This document shows, piece by piece, positions 18,526 to 31,500 of a stretch of DNA of 64,000 bases. Each line of letters opens with the position of its first letter. The first letter of the stretch is position 1. Under the pieces are notes generated by a model. It was not told the DNA's origin and did no database searches. It was given only the letters and a program-made list of their open reading frames with translations. Both the position numbers and the translations under genes were made by a program. Source of the DNA: Paenibacillus sp. HW567 (GTDB lineage: Bacteria > Bacillota > Bacilli > Paenibacillales > Paenibacillaceae); assembly GCF_000374185.1 (NCBI RefSeq), contig NZ_KB910518.1, forward strand, positions 1 to 64,000. Direction: 5' to 3'.

Positions 18526-19047
18526 ATGGCTGACTGGCGTGATATTCTGCTTGTGGACGGATACAATATGATCGGCGGCTGGCCTGATCTTGCCGCATTG
18601 TCACAGACCGGCATGCAGGAAGCGCGCGACAGACTGCTGGATTTCCTGGCAGATTATCAGGCATTTTCCGGGCTGCGTGTCATTGCCGTGTTCGATGCTT
18701 ACCGTGTGCCTGGCCTTGGGCGTTCCTTTGTACAGGGGAAGGTGCAGGTGTTCTTCACCAAGGAAAAAGAGACTGCGGATGAATGCATCGAACGTCTGGT
18801 CGGTGAGTTCAGTCACCGCAGGCGGCAGATTTACGTAGCCACCAGTGATTTTATTGAGCAGCATGTTATTTTTGCTCAAGGCGCCCTGCGGATTTCTGCC
18901 CGGGAACTGCGGATTGCGATCGAAGAGAATCAGAAACAGGTCAAGAAAGCAATCGAACCCCAGAGCATCAGTTCCAAACGAAATTCATTGGAAGAAAAGC
19001 TGCCGCCTGAAATGCGCAAACGTCTGGAGGATTGGCGCCGTCAATGA
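18526..19047 (+). CDS. rae1: Rae1-type NYN-domain ribosome-associated endoribonuclease
   Basis: A 173-residue NYN (PIN-like) nuclease of the YacP/Rae1 family. LLVDGYNMIGGW near residues 8-19 holds the catalytic Asp. ADECIERLV near 82-90 and VATSDFIEQ near 104-112 supply the other acidic residues. In Bacillus subtilis Rae1 cuts mRNA in the ribosomal A site. The C-terminal 40 residues are basic. It is 2 nt after rlmB, so it is co-translated with it, and a gap of 163 nt leads to sigH. Confidence 0.92.
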   Translation: MADWRDILLVDGYNMIGGWPDLAALSQTGMQEARDRLLDFLADYQAFSGLRVIAVFDAYRVPGLGRSFVQGKVQVFFTKEKETADECIERLVGEFSHRRRQIYVATSDFIEQHVIFAQGALRISARELRIAIEENQKQVKKAIEPQSISSKRNSLEEKLPPEMRKRLEDWRRQ

Positions 19048-19123
19048 AGCTGCCGTGAGCTGTAGCATCTCTGGACAAAATGACATAAAATGTTATTGAA
19101 GATTGTTTTTGGACAATCTGCGG

Positions 19124-19153
19124 TTGACGGTGTAAGGTAACATAATATATACT
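19124..19153 (+). promoter_or_regulatory. Probable sigma-A promoter of sigH
   Basis: TTGACG at 19124-19129 and TATACT at 19148-19153 are 18 bp apart. A small inverted repeat AGATTGT/ACAATCT (19100-19119) lies immediately upstream and may be the end of the rae1 transcript or an operator. Confidence 0.6.
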
Positions 19154-19210
19154 TGTCCTATATTTCGCGAAGTAACGATGTGTCTTGCGTTGCAGCCGGG
19201 GGGATTCTTG

Positions 19211-19855
19211 GTGAGTGTCGACCTCAAGGAAATAATGCTATCCGAGTATGATTTCATAAGCGATGAAGAAATTGTCGAGATCTTCCGTGGTGGCGACAGT
19301 GGCGCATTGGAGCATTTAATTAATAAGTACCGCAACTTTGTCCGTGCCAAGGCCCGCTCATATTTTCTGATTGGGGCAGACCGTGAAGATATTGTGCAGG
19401 AAGGCATGATTGGCTTATACAAGGCAATTCGTGACTTCAAGGGCGATAAGCTCTCTTCATTCAAGGCATTTGCCGAGCTCTGCATTACCCGCCAGATTAT
19501 TACCGCCATTAAGACAGCCACGCGACAGAAGCATATTCCACTCAATTCTTATGTCTCTTTGGACAAGCCCATTTATGATGAGGATTCCGATCGGACACTG
19601 ATGGATGTCATTTGCGGAACCCAGGTGCTCGATCCTGAGGAACTGATTATTAACCAGGAAGAGTTCATCGGCCTGGAAGATAAGATGGCGGAAATTTTGA
19701 GTGATCTGGAACGCAAGGTTCTGATGCTCTATTTGGACGGACGATCCTATCAGGAGATTGCTGAGGATTTGAAGCGGCACGTGAAGTCAATTGACAACGC
19801 TTTGCAGCGAGTGAAACGTAAATTGGAAAGATATCTGGAAGTGCGTGACAATTGA
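19211..19855 (+). CDS. sigH: RNA polymerase sigma factor SigH (sigma-30)
   Basis: A 214-residue sigma-70 family factor for the transition to stationary phase and sporulation. Region 2 (YRNFVRAKARSYFLIGADREDIVQEG) and region 4 (DLERKVLMLYLDGRSYQEIAEDL) are highly typical of SigH. I chose GTG 19211, about 6 nt after a GGGGGGAT ribosome site, giving the family length; the frame opens earlier at 19178 without a ribosome site. It lies between rae1 and rpmG as in Bacillus. Confidence 0.96.
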   Translation: MSVDLKEIMLSEYDFISDEEIVEIFRGGDSGALEHLINKYRNFVRAKARSYFLIGADREDIVQEGMIGLYKAIRDFKGDKLSSFKAFAELCITRQIITAIKTATRQKHIPLNSYVSLDKPIYDEDSDRTLMDVICGTQVLDPEELIINQEEFIGLEDKMAEILSDLERKVLMLYLDGRSYQEIAEDLKRHVKSIDNALQRVKRKLERYLEVRDN

Positions 19856-19873
19856 TGATATAATGAACAGGAA

Positions 19874-19898
19874 AGGCTCGGAGATCGAGTCTTTTTTT
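19874..19898 (+). terminator. sigH terminator
   Basis: AGGCTCG and CGAGTCT form a 7-bp stem with one G-U pair around GAGAT, followed by seven T. It lies 18 nt after the sigH stop. Confidence 0.85.
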
Positions 19899-20151
19899 AG
19901 TGCATTAAGATATTCCGGGTGATACAGAATTTTGGCCGTTTGACATTGACGGCAGGTTTACAGAATGATTGAATGCTCCATAATGGTAAGTAGGAACGGC
20001 TATGCCGTAAGAGAAGCATTAATTAATGCCCTTTCGAAGGAGTCATCAGAGTCTTTATCAGCGATTGACATGGAAAAGGAAAAGCTAAAGATGACATTCG
20101 GCGCATGGCTGGAGCACCTGAAATTACCCAGTGCGATGGGGAATTCTTTCG

Positions 20152-20181
20152 TTGACACAGCAGTTGACATTATGCTAAAGT
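20152..20181 (+). promoter_or_regulatory. Promoter of rpmG-secE-nusG
   Basis: TTGACA at 20152-20157 and an extended -10 (TGC plus TAAAGT, 20173-20181) are 18 bp apart. A second TTGACA at 20164-20169 has no partner. The 421-nt stretch between sigH and rpmG otherwise holds the sigH terminator and a 75-codon open frame that I reject as a gene. Confidence 0.7.
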
Positions 20182-20276
20182 GTTTTAGGTAGGCCTAAAT
20201 TCGCGGTTTTTTTTTAGGATCAATTTTGCGTCTTCTAAATTCAACGTTAGAAGGACGTCTTCGGGAGGTGCACATC

Positions 20277-20426
20277 ATGCGGGTAATTATCACTTTGGCT
20301 TGTACAAGTTGCAAACAAAGAAACTATGCGACAACCAAAAACAAGCGAAATCACCCCGACCGCTTGGAGATGAAGAAATTTTGCAAGTTCTGTAACGAGC
20401 AAACTCCTCATCGCGAAACCAGATAG
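20277..20426 (+). CDS. rpmG: 50S ribosomal protein L33 (zinc form)
   Basis: A 49-residue L33 with CTSC and CKFC pairs, so it is the zinc-containing C+ paralogue type. ATG 20277 follows GGGAGGTG by 6 nt. It heads the rpmG-secE-nusG cluster, with secE 20 nt downstream. A zinc-free paralogue may exist elsewhere; it is not visible here. Confidence 0.96.
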   Translation: MRVIITLACTSCKQRNYATTKNKRNHPDRLEMKKFCKFCNEQTPHRETR

Positions 20427-20446
20427 TCTTTGGAGGTGTAGTCGGC

Positions 20447-20638
20447 GTGAAACGTAGTTTCAAGTCTTTGTTTTCCTTTTTCACTGAGAGCTGGAGTGAA
20501 CTTAAGAAGGTTCGCTGGCCCAGCCGTAAGGAATTGAAAAACTACACATTGATCGTTCTCGGTACAATTGTAGTGATCGCTCTTTACTTCTGGGTTCTGG
20601 ACATCGGTATTTCCGCTGTGATCGAAAGGATTATTTAG
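20447..20638 (+). CDS. secE: Preprotein translocase subunit SecE
   Basis: A 63-residue single-membrane-helix SecE. The amphipathic ELKKVRWPSRKEL motif precedes one hydrophobic helix (YTLIVLGTIVVIALYFWVLD). It clamps SecY in the SecYEG channel. Start is GTG after GGAGGTG. nusG starts 21 nt later. Confidence 0.96.
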   Translation: MKRSFKSLFSFFTESWSELKKVRWPSRKELKNYTLIVLGTIVVIALYFWVLDIGISAVIERII

Positions 20639-20659
20639 AGAGGTCCCAGGTGGCTTGGT

Positions 20660-21193
20660 ATGGAAAAAAGATGGTATGTTGTTCATACCTATTCCGGGTA
20701 TGAGAATAAGGTTAAGGCCAATTTGGAAAAACGCGTTGAGTCCATGGGCATGGAAGACAAAATATTCCGTGTTCTTGTTCCTATGGAAGAAGAACTGGTA
20801 AACAAGGACGGGAAGAAAAAAACCGTCATGCGTAAAGTTTACCCTGGTTATGTTTTGGTCGAAATGATTCAGACTGATGATTCTTGGTATGTGGTCCGCA
20901 ATACGCCGGGCGTTACCGGTTTTGTCGGTTCGACAGGTTCCGGGTCCAAACCTACTGCTCTGCTTCCGGAAGAAGTTGAACAAATTCTGAAGCATATGGG
21001 CATGGTTGAACCTAAAGCGAAGATTGATTTCGAAATTAAGGAATCCGTACGTATTATGGTTGGTCCCTTTGCGAATTTTGTGGGCTCCGTGGAAGAAATT
21101 TTGGTTGACAAGAGCAAGATCAAAGTGCATGTTAACATGTTTGGACGGGAAACCCCGCTGGAGTTGGATTTCACTCAAGTGGAGAAAATATAA
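20660..21193 (+). CDS. nusG: Transcription elongation and termination factor NusG
   Basis: A 177-residue NusG with the NGN domain (KRWYVVHTYSGYENKVKANL from residue 3) and a C-terminal KOW domain (GPFANFVGSVEEI near 134-146). It binds RNA polymerase and promotes pausing or Rho-linked termination. It is the last gene before the rplK leader, 75 nt upstream of rplK. Confidence 0.97.
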   Translation: MEKRWYVVHTYSGYENKVKANLEKRVESMGMEDKIFRVLVPMEEELVNKDGKKKTVMRKVYPGYVLVEMIQTDDSWYVVRNTPGVTGFVGSTGSGSKPTALLPEEVEQILKHMGMVEPKAKIDFEIKESVRIMVGPFANFVGSVEEILVDKSKIKVHVNMFGRETPLELDFTQVEKI

Positions 21194-21211
21194 CAGTCGC
21201 AAGGGTTTCTT

Positions 21212-21244
21212 GTGGGAGAACGCGTTTTGGCGTTCGAATACCAC
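21212..21244 (+). promoter_or_regulatory. L1-binding site mimic in the rplK-rplA leader
   Basis: GTGG (21212-21215) pairs with CCAC (21241-21244), enclosing a 2-by-5 internal loop and an inner stem GAACGC/GCGTTC (21218-21223 with 21230-21235). The flanks read GTGGGAG and GAATACCAC, nearly the same as the L1-binding part of 23S rRNA (GUGGGAG and GAAAUACCAC, helices 76-77). Binding of L1 (rplA, second gene) to this mRNA copy would repress rplK-rplA translation, as known in E. coli. The RNA match is direct; repression here is inferred. Confidence 0.85.
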
Positions 21245-21268
21245 TATTCACGCAAGGAGGTGTCACTC

Positions 21269-21694
21269 ATGGCTAAAAAAGTTATTAAAATGGTGAAACT
21301 GCAGATTCCTGCAGGGAAAGCGAACCCAGCGCCTCCAGTAGGTCCGGCGTTAGGTCAAGCAGGTGTCAACATCATGGCATTCTGTAAGGAATTCAACGCT
21401 CGTACTGCCGACCAGGCTGGCCTGATCATCCCGGTTGAAATTACAGTATTTGAAGACCGTTCCTTTACCTTCATTACCAAAACTCCTCCGGCTGCCGTTC
21501 TGCTTCGCATTGCTGCTAAAGTAGAAAAAGGATCCGGTGAACCAAACAAGAAAAAAGTAGCGAAGCTGGGCCGCGCAGCGGTTCGTGAAATCGCTGAAAC
21601 AAAAATGCCTGACCTGAACGCTGCATCTGTTGAAGCTGCAATGCGTATGGTTGAAGGTACTGCCCGCAGTATGGGGATTACAATCGAAGACTAA
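21269..21694 (+). CDS. rplK: 50S ribosomal protein L11
   Basis: A 141-residue L11 with the usual N-terminus [31 protein letters not shown] near 22-36 is the conserved thiostrepton and factor-contact region. ATG 21269 follows AAGGAGGTG; the frame is open to 21212 but the intervening bases are the L1 leader. rplA follows at 81 nt. Confidence 0.97.
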   Translation: MAKKVIKMVKLQIPAGKANPAPPVGPALGQAGVNIMAFCKEFNARTADQAGLIIPVEITVFEDRSFTFITKTPPAAVLLRIAAKVEKGSGEPNKKKVAKLGRAAVREIAETKMPDLNAASVEAAMRMVEGTARSMGITIED

Positions 21695-21775
21695 TAAGTA
21701 TTCGATGAACCGGTCATCTATGACCGCAATATGTGGGAGGAATTTCCGCTAATACCACAAAGGAGGAACATTTTC

Positions 21776-22468
21776 ATGGCTAAACATGGTAAGAAGTACC
21801 AAGAATCAGCTAAGCTGATCAACAGCGAAGCTACTTACGAGCCTTCAGAAGCTGTAGAGCTTGTGAAAAAGGCGGCAACTGCCAAATTCGACGAAACCGT
21901 TGAAGCAGCAGTTCGTCTGGGTGTAGACCCGCGTAAACAAGACCAAGCAGTTCGTGGTGTGGTTGTCCTGCCTCACGGCACAGGTAAAACACAACGTGTG
22001 CTTGTATTTGCAAAAGGTGATAAAGCGAAAGAAGCGGAAGCTGCTGGCGCGGATTTTGTAGGCGATCAGGATATGATCAACAAAATCCAACAGGGCTGGT
22101 TTGAATTCGACGTCTGCGTAGCTACACCTGATATGATGAGCGAAGTCGGTAAACTAGGTCGTCTGCTTGGTGGTAAAGGTCTCATGCCTAACCCTAAAGC
22201 CGGCACAGTTACTTTCGACGTTACCAAGGCTGTGCAAGAAATTAAAGCCGGTAAAATCGAATACCGTCTTGATAAAGCAGGTCAAATTCACGCACCAATC
22301 GGTAAAGTGTCTTTCGATGCTGCACAACTGAACGATAACCTCAAAGCTCTGATCGACGCCCTTAACCGTGCGAAACCAGCCGCTGCCAAAGGTGTATACC
22401 TTAAAGGCGTTGCAATTTCGTCCACTATGGGACCTAGCGCTCGTGTGAACACGGCTGCTTTCAGATAA
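21776..22468 (+). CDS. rplA: 50S ribosomal protein L1
   Basis: A 230-residue L1, the L1-stalk protein and translational repressor of its own operon. [15 protein letters not shown] near 127-141 is the L1 signature. ATG 21776 follows AAAGGAGGAA. The L1 site in the rplK leader at 21212-21244 is its likely feedback target. It is followed by a 288-nt gap with the L10 leader. Confidence 0.97.
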   Translation: MAKHGKKYQESAKLINSEATYEPSEAVELVKKAATAKFDETVEAAVRLGVDPRKQDQAVRGVVVLPHGTGKTQRVLVFAKGDKAKEAEAAGADFVGDQDMINKIQQGWFEFDVCVATPDMMSEVGKLGRLLGGKGLMPNPKAGTVTFDVTKAVQEIKAGKIEYRLDKAGQIHAPIGKVSFDAAQLNDNLKALIDALNRAKPAAAKGVYLKGVAISSTMGPSARVNTAAFR

Positions 22469-22475
22469 ATAAAGG

Positions 22476-22504
22476 TTGACTCTCGCAGTCATCTTTGATA
22501 ATCT
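22476..22504 (+). promoter_or_regulatory. Likely promoter of rplJ-rplL
   Basis: TTGACT at 22476-22481 and an extended -10 (TGA plus TAATCT, 22496-22504) are 17 bp apart. It begins 7 nt after the rplA stop and would give an mRNA leader of about 245 nt. Confidence 0.6.
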
Positions 22505-22539
22505 GTAACAGTTGTAAACTTTAAGGTGATCATTCTTGA

Positions 22540-22682
22540 ACTTGAATATGCTTACCGTAGACAGTAGGTGCCGCACGGCTTAATTTCCTACCGAGGTGTT
22601 GTGATAGAAACAAGAAGTGCCTGGCTCATGCCTGACCCACTTTCGTTTTATCAAGCCTTCGTGAATCTGCGGAGGCTTTTCT
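22540..22682 (+). promoter_or_regulatory. L10 ribosomal protein leader with attenuator
   Basis: The segment around 22550-22620 (ACCGTAGACAGTAGGTGCCG, then TTTCCTACCGAGGTGTTGTG) has the conserved helices of the Firmicutes L10 leader that binds the L10-(L12)4 complex. It is followed by a stem AAGCCTTCG (22653-22661) with CGGAGGCTT (22670-22678) and a TTTTCT tail, which reads as an attenuator. Together they allow L10 to shut off rplJ-rplL when in excess. The family match is from memory of the motif. Confidence 0.82.
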
Positions 22683-22756
22683 AATGCCTGCGTAGGAACG
22701 GCGTGGATTCTTCGGAAAGAATCGTCGTAACATAATTTTTCAGGAGGTGTATACAA

Positions 22757-23260
22757 TTGGCAAATGCAAAAGTAATCCAAGCTAAACAGGATGCGGTTGA
22801 TGTTGTTACTGGCAAACTGCAAAACAGTGTTTCTACTGTTGTTGCGGACTACCGCGGATTGAACGTTTCCCAAGTAACCGAACTGCGTAAGCAGCTTCGT
22901 GAAGCTGGGGTTGATTTTCAAGTCCTGAAGAATACATTGGTTCGTCGCGCAACTGCTGCGGCTGAACTGACTGAGCTCGATGCAGTTCTGACTGGTCCTA
23001 CAGCGGTCGCTTTCAGCGAAACAGACGCAGTAGTAGCAGCTAAGATTCTGAACGATTTCGCTAAGAAGAACGACGCTCTGAAACTTAAAGGCGGCGTTGT
23101 AGAAGGCCGTGTCATTGATGCGGAACAACTGAAAGCACTGGCTGAGCTTCCTTCCCGCGAAGGTTTGCTGTCCATGCTGCTTAGCGTGCTTCAAGCTCCA
23201 ATGCGCAACTTCGCGCTTGCAGTTAAAGCTGTCGCTGAGAAAGAAGAGCAAAGCGCGTAA
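22757..23260 (+). CDS. rplJ: 50S ribosomal protein L10
   Basis: A 167-residue L10 that anchors the L7/L12 stalk. The start is TTG at 22757, 9 nt after CAGGAGGTG, in frame with the normal N-terminus [13 protein letters not shown]. Conserved [20 protein letters not shown] follows at about residue 30. It is preceded by the autoregulatory leader. rplL is 62 nt downstream. Confidence 0.97.
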   Translation: MANAKVIQAKQDAVDVVTGKLQNSVSTVVADYRGLNVSQVTELRKQLREAGVDFQVLKNTLVRRATAAAELTELDAVLTGPTAVAFSETDAVVAAKILNDFAKKNDALKLKGGVVEGRVIDAEQLKALAELPSREGLLSMLLSVLQAPMRNFALAVKAVAEKEEQSA

Positions 23261-23322
23261 GCCTTTGACTCTGGTCTCGTAACAAACACAAACAAATTCA
23301 ATTATAAAATGGAGGTTCAACC

Positions 23323-23685
23323 ATGAGTAAAGAAGCAATCTTGGAAGCAATTAAAGGCATGAGCGTATTGGAACTGAACGATCTGGTTAAAGCAATTGAA
23401 GAAGAATTCGGCGTAACTGCTGCAGCTCCAGTTGCAGCAGGTGGCGGCGCGGCTGCTGCAGTTGTTGAAGAACAATCCGAATTTGACGTAATTTTGACAG
23501 GCGCTGGCGCTTCCAAAATTAACGTTATCAAAATCGTTCGCGAAATCACAGGCCTGGGCTTGAAAGAAGCTAAAGACCTCGTAGACAACGCTCCTAAGCC
23601 AATCAAAGAAAAAGTTGCCAAAGAAGAAGCAGAAGCTGTAAAAGCGAAATTGGAAGAAGCAGGCGCAGCTGTAGAAGTGAAGTAA
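23323..23685 (+). CDS. rplL: 50S ribosomal protein L7/L12
   Basis: A 120-residue stalk protein. The N-terminal dimerisation domain is linked by an Ala-rich hinge ([14 protein letters not shown] near 37-50) to the factor-binding C-terminal domain with [30 protein letters not shown] precedes the ATG. It is followed by two perfect hairpins without strong U tracts. Confidence 0.97.
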   Translation: MSKEAILEAIKGMSVLELNDLVKAIEEEFGVTAAAPVAAGGGAAAAVVEEQSEFDVILTGAGASKINVIKIVREITGLGLKEAKDLVDNAPKPIKEKVAKEEAEAVKAKLEEAGAAVEVK

Positions 23686-23709
23686 TATAAGGCAATAAGC
23701 TTTTCTCAC

Positions 23710-23770
23710 GGAATGCGCCTTGCGCATTCCGGTTCCAGCAACCCCCTTGAACTTGTTCAAGGGGGTTGCT
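23710..23770 (+). terminator. Two tandem hairpins after rplL
   Basis: GGAATGCGC/GCGCATTCC (23710-23718 with 23722-23730, loop CTT) is followed directly by AGCAACCCCCTTGAA/TTCAAGGGGGTTGCT (23737-23751 with 23756-23770, loop CTTG). Both stems are perfect. Neither has a strong T run, only CTATAAGG after the second. They could attenuate transcription into the methyltransferase and rpoB, or stabilise the abundant rplJL mRNA. Confidence 0.6.
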
Positions 23771-23856
23771 CTATAAGGAAGATAACGCGATCAAAGCCGA
23801 TTTGGTGAGTCTGTTATTCAGTTTATATAGAAAGAGTACACGAAAGGGAGGATTTT

Positions 23857-24453
23857 ATGTCGCAGCATTATTACTCGCAGCAGCCCGATGCACGTCATGA
23901 CAGACGTACCATTGATACGGTGCTGAGAGGAAAAAGCCTCCGCTTTACCAGTGACGCTGGTGTTTTTTCTAAAGGCGACATTGATTTCGGCAGCCGTGTT
24001 CTGATTGAAGCAATGGATATTCCGGATGGATCGTCTGTGCTTGATGTAGGGTGCGGTTATGGGCCTATTGGCATTAGTGCAGCTTATTTGGCACCCAAAG
24101 GCCATGTGACTATGATTGATATCAACAGCCGTGCAGTGGAGCTTGCCCGTGAGAACGCCCGAAACAACGGAGTGGGTAATGTTACGGTTATGGAGAGTGA
24201 TGTGCTCTCGTCAGTGGGCGGACAGAAATTTGATGTGATACTGACGAATCCTCCGATCCGCGCCGGTAAGGCGGTAGTTCATCAGATTTTTGAGGAAGCC
24301 TACGAGCATTTGAATGAGGGTGGAACGCTGTGGATTGTAATGCAGAAGAAGCAGGGGGCACCATCGGCTGTGACTAAGCTTGAGAGTTTGTTCCCGGATG
24401 TGGAAGAAGTGGGCAAAGACAAAGGGTATCGAATCATTAAGGCGCAGAAATAA
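23857..24453 (+). CDS. RsmC-type class I SAM methyltransferase
   Basis: A 198-residue methyltransferase of the RsmC/YbxB type. VLDVGCGYGPIGIS near residues 61-74 is the SAM-binding motif I, and ILTNPPIRAGK near 128-138 is the catalytic NPP motif seen in nitrogen-directed RNA and protein methyltransferases. In E. coli RsmC modifies G1207 of 16S rRNA; the target here is not shown. It lies between rplL and rpoB as in Bacillus subtilis ybxB. ATG follows AAGGGAGG. Confidence 0.9.
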   Translation: MSQHYYSQQPDARHDRRTIDTVLRGKSLRFTSDAGVFSKGDIDFGSRVLIEAMDIPDGSSVLDVGCGYGPIGISAAYLAPKGHVTMIDINSRAVELARENARNNGVGNVTVMESDVLSSVGGQKFDVILTNPPIRAGKAVVHQIFEEAYEHLNEGGTLWIVMQKKQGAPSAVTKLESLFPDVEEVGKDKGYRIIKAQK

Positions 24454-24467
24454 GATATTATAACCTG

Positions 24468-24496
24468 TTGACAGACGATGTCGATAGTGTTATTAT
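24468..24496 (+). promoter_or_regulatory. Sigma-A promoter upstream of rpoB
   Basis: TTGACA at 24468-24473 and TATTAT at 24491-24496 are 17 bp apart. It would give a leader of about 370 nt before rpoB. The 423-nt gap holds this promoter, the hairpin at 24620-24644 and a 12-bp palindrome TGCCGTACGGCA near 24588. Confidence 0.78.
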
Positions 24497-24619
24497 TATA
24501 AAATGTCAGTATTAAGCTAGGCTCCATGTCTTTAGTTTGCTGAAATGTCAAGTAATATATTGTCGCCGGTAAGCGCATGCCGTACGGCAAGTTTTTGCGA
24601 ATTCAGTTCTCTATGTTCC

Positions 24620-24644
24620 TGTCACGGCGAAGGTCGCCGGGACA
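24620..24644 (+). other. Hairpin in the rpoB leader
   Basis: TGTC and CGGCGA pair with TCGCCG and GACA around an AGG loop, with one A-G mismatch. It lies inside the long transcribed leader of rpoB. No T run follows, so it is not a classic terminator; an RNA regulatory or stabilising role is possible. Confidence 0.5.
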
Positions 24645-24876
24645 ATAGATAATAGCGCATAAACTGTTGCTTGGTGACGTATAATACTTACGTTTTAGGC
24701 AAATCTACTGGATAAGGAGTATTTTGGCCGTGGAAAGATGCGCTCTTTTTTCGAAGATTTCGATAAGGGCTTTTCTTCATTTATGGCTGAATCCTTATGT
24801 TATGGTTCCATTATACGGGTCCAAACAAGGGTTCGCAATCAATTTTTAAGTGAGTAGACATGAGGGGTGAGTAAAG

Positions 24877-28422
<3,546 letters not shown>

Positions 28423-28457
28423 TTAGCCAGCAGGACATTAATTTCATCTAAAAATGG

Positions 28458-28502
28458 ACCGTGCCCTCTGTCGACTTCGCTGTCAACAGAGGGCTGTGCG
28501 GT
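28458..28502 (+). other. Large hairpin between rpoB and rpoC
   Basis: GCCCTCTGT (28463-28471) pairs with ACAGAGGGC (28486-28494), extended inward by GAC/GTC and outward by ACCG/CGGT. No T run follows, so rpoC is still transcribed. It lies 35 nt after the rpoB stop. Confidence 0.7.
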
Positions 28503-28537
28503 ACTAAATCAGGATATAGGTTAAGGAGGGTTGCTCC

Positions 28538-31500
28538 TTGTTGGACGTTAACAATTTTGAATTTATGAAAATCGGGCTCGCTTCCCCGGAAAAAATTCGT
28601 TCTTGGTCCCGCGGAGAAGTTAAAAAACCGGAAACCATTAACTACCGTACGTTAAAACCGGAGAAGGAAGGTCTTTTCTGCGAACGTATTTTTGGACCGC
28701 AAAAGGACTGGGAATGTCATTGCGGTAAATACAAACGCGTCCGTTACAAAGGCGTTGTCTGCGATCGCTGCGGCGTTGAAGTAACCCGCGCTAAAGTTCG
28801 CCGCGAACGTATGGGCCACATTGAACTGGCAGCTCCGGTTTCTCATATCTGGTATTTCAAAGGAATTCCGAGCCGTATGGGTCTGGCGCTTGACATGTCT
28901 CCAAGATCGCTTGAAGAGATCATCTACTTCGCATCGTATGTTGTAACTGATCCAGGTGAAACTCCTCTTGAGAAGAAGCAGCTATTGTCCGAAAAAGAAT
29001 ACCGCAGCTATCGTGAAAAGTATGGCTACGGATTCCAAGCCGGCATGGGTGCTGAGGCTGTCAAAAAGCTGCTTCAGGATATCGACATCGACAAAGAACT
29101 GGAATTCCTCAAAGAAGAGCTGCGCACGGCTCAAGGCCAGCGGCGTAACCGCGCGATTAAGCGTCTGGAAGTTATCGAGGCTTTCCGCAACTCCGGCAAC
29201 AAGCCTGATTGGATGATCATGGATGTGCTTCCGGTTATCCCTCCAGAGCTTCGTCCAATGGTTCAGCTCGATGGCGGCCGTTTTGCTACGTCTGACCTCA
29301 ATGATCTGTATCGCCGTGTAATTAACCGGAACAACCGTCTAAAGAGACTGCTGGATCTCGGCGCTCCTGATATTATTGTACAGAATGAAAAACGCATGCT
29401 TCAGGAAGCTGTCGATGCACTGATCGACAACGGCCGCCGCGGTCGTCCGGTAACAGGCCCTGGTAACCGTCCGCTTAAATCGCTCAGCCATATGCTGAAA
29501 GGTAAACAAGGCCGTTTTCGCCAGAACTTGCTTGGCAAACGCGTTGACTATTCCGGTCGTTCCGTTATCGTCGTAGGACCTTACCTGAAGATGTATCAAT
29601 GTGGTCTTCCGAAGAAAATGGCGCTCGAATTGTTCAAGCCGTTCGTCATGAAAGAGCTTGTTAACAAAGGTCTTGCCCACAATATCAAGAGCGCAAAACG
29701 CAAGGTTGAACGCGTAAGCCCTGAGGTATGGGATGTGCTTGAGGAAGTAATCAGAGAGCATCCGGTTCTGCTGAACCGTGCCCCTACGCTTCACAGACTT
29801 GGTATTCAAGCTTTCGAACCGATTCTGGTGGAAGGTCATGCAATTCGTCTTCACCCGCTCGTATGTACGGCCTACAACGCCGACTTTGACGGTGACCAAA
29901 TGGCGGTGCACGTACCTTTGTCAGCAGAAGCTCAAGCAGAAGCACGTATTCTCATGCTGGCATCCGGCAACATCCTGAACCCTAAGGATGGTAAACCGGT
30001 AGTTACCCCTTCCCAGGATATGGTCCTTGGTACATTCTACCTGACCATGGACAACAAGGAAGAAAAGGGAACAGGCATGATTTTGCGTACTGTGAATGAA
30101 GCTGTTTCAGCTTACCAGCGCGGAACTGCAGGGCTGCATGCACGTGTGGCTATTCCTGCTAAAGCGCTCGGCAAGACCAGCTTCACTGAGGCGCAGCAGG
30201 GAGCAATGCTGATCACAACAATCGGTAAGATTATCTTCAACGAAATCTATCCGAGCAGTTTCCCATATATCAACGAAGCAACCAAAGCGAATCTGCTGCA
30301 AGGCACTCCAGAGAAGTATTTCATCTATGAAAAAGGTGCGGATATCCGCGAGCTGATCATGGCTGCTTCGGATGCAAGTGCGGTAGGTAAGGAATATCTG
30401 GGGCTCATTATTGCCCGCTGCTTCGAAACCTATCACACAACCAAAACCTCTATGATTCTGGACAGAATCAAACAACTCGGATTTACTTATTCCACGCGCT
30501 CCGGTGTTACGGTTGCCGTATCCGACGTTGTTGTGCCTGAAGAAAAGGCCACCATTCTTAAAGAGTCCGAGGCCAAGGTTGATGTGGTTGCCAATCAATA
30601 TCGCCGCGGTCTGATCACTAACGATGAACGGTATGACCGTGTTATCGAGATCTGGTCCAAGACGAAGGATGACTTGACCAATATCCTGCTGAAGTCAATG
30701 GACCGCTTCAACTCCATCATGCTCATGGTTGACTCCAAGGCGCGCGGTAATAAATCGCAGATCACCCAGCTTGGCGGTATGCGCGGTCTGATGGCTACAC
30801 CTTCAGGACGAATCTTTGAATTGCCAATCAAGGCGAACTTCCGTGAAGGTCTGACAGTCCTTGAGTACTTTATCTCTACTCACGGTGCGCGTAAAGGTCT
30901 GGCCGATACAGCGCTGCGTACAGCGGATTCAGGGTACCTGACCCGCCGTCTCGTTGACGTGGCACAGGACGTTATCGTCCGTGAAGAGGATTGTGGAACC
31001 GATAAAGGCTTCACGGTCAGCCGTATCCAGGATGGTAAGGAAGTTATCGAGGATCTGTACGACCGTATTGAAGGCCGCTACTCCTTTGAAACTGTCCGTC
31101 ATCCGGAAACGAAGGAAATTATCGTTCACCGGAATGATCTGATTGACTCCGACAAGGCAGAGGAAATCGTCAATGCCGGTGTTACCAAGCTGCAGATTCG
31201 CTCTGTACTGAGCTGCCGTGCCCGCCACGGGGTCTGCAAGAAGTGCTACGGACGCAACCTGGCAACAGGCAAGTTCGTGGAAATCGGAGAAGCAGTCGGC
31301 ATTATCGCCGCCCAATCCATCGGTGAACCGGGAACACAGCTTACCATGCGTACGTTCCATACCGGGGGGGTTGCCGGTGATGACATCACGCAAGGTTTGC
31401 CGCGTATCCAAGAGCTGTTTGAAGCCCGTAACCCTAAAGGTCAGGCTACAATCAGTGAGATTGACGGGGTAATCAAGGAAATCCGCGAAACTAAGGACCG

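Noticed and set aside
19965..20192. A 75-codon open frame between sigH and rpmG
   Set aside because: No ribosome site, no family resemblance, and it overlaps the rpmG promoter elements.
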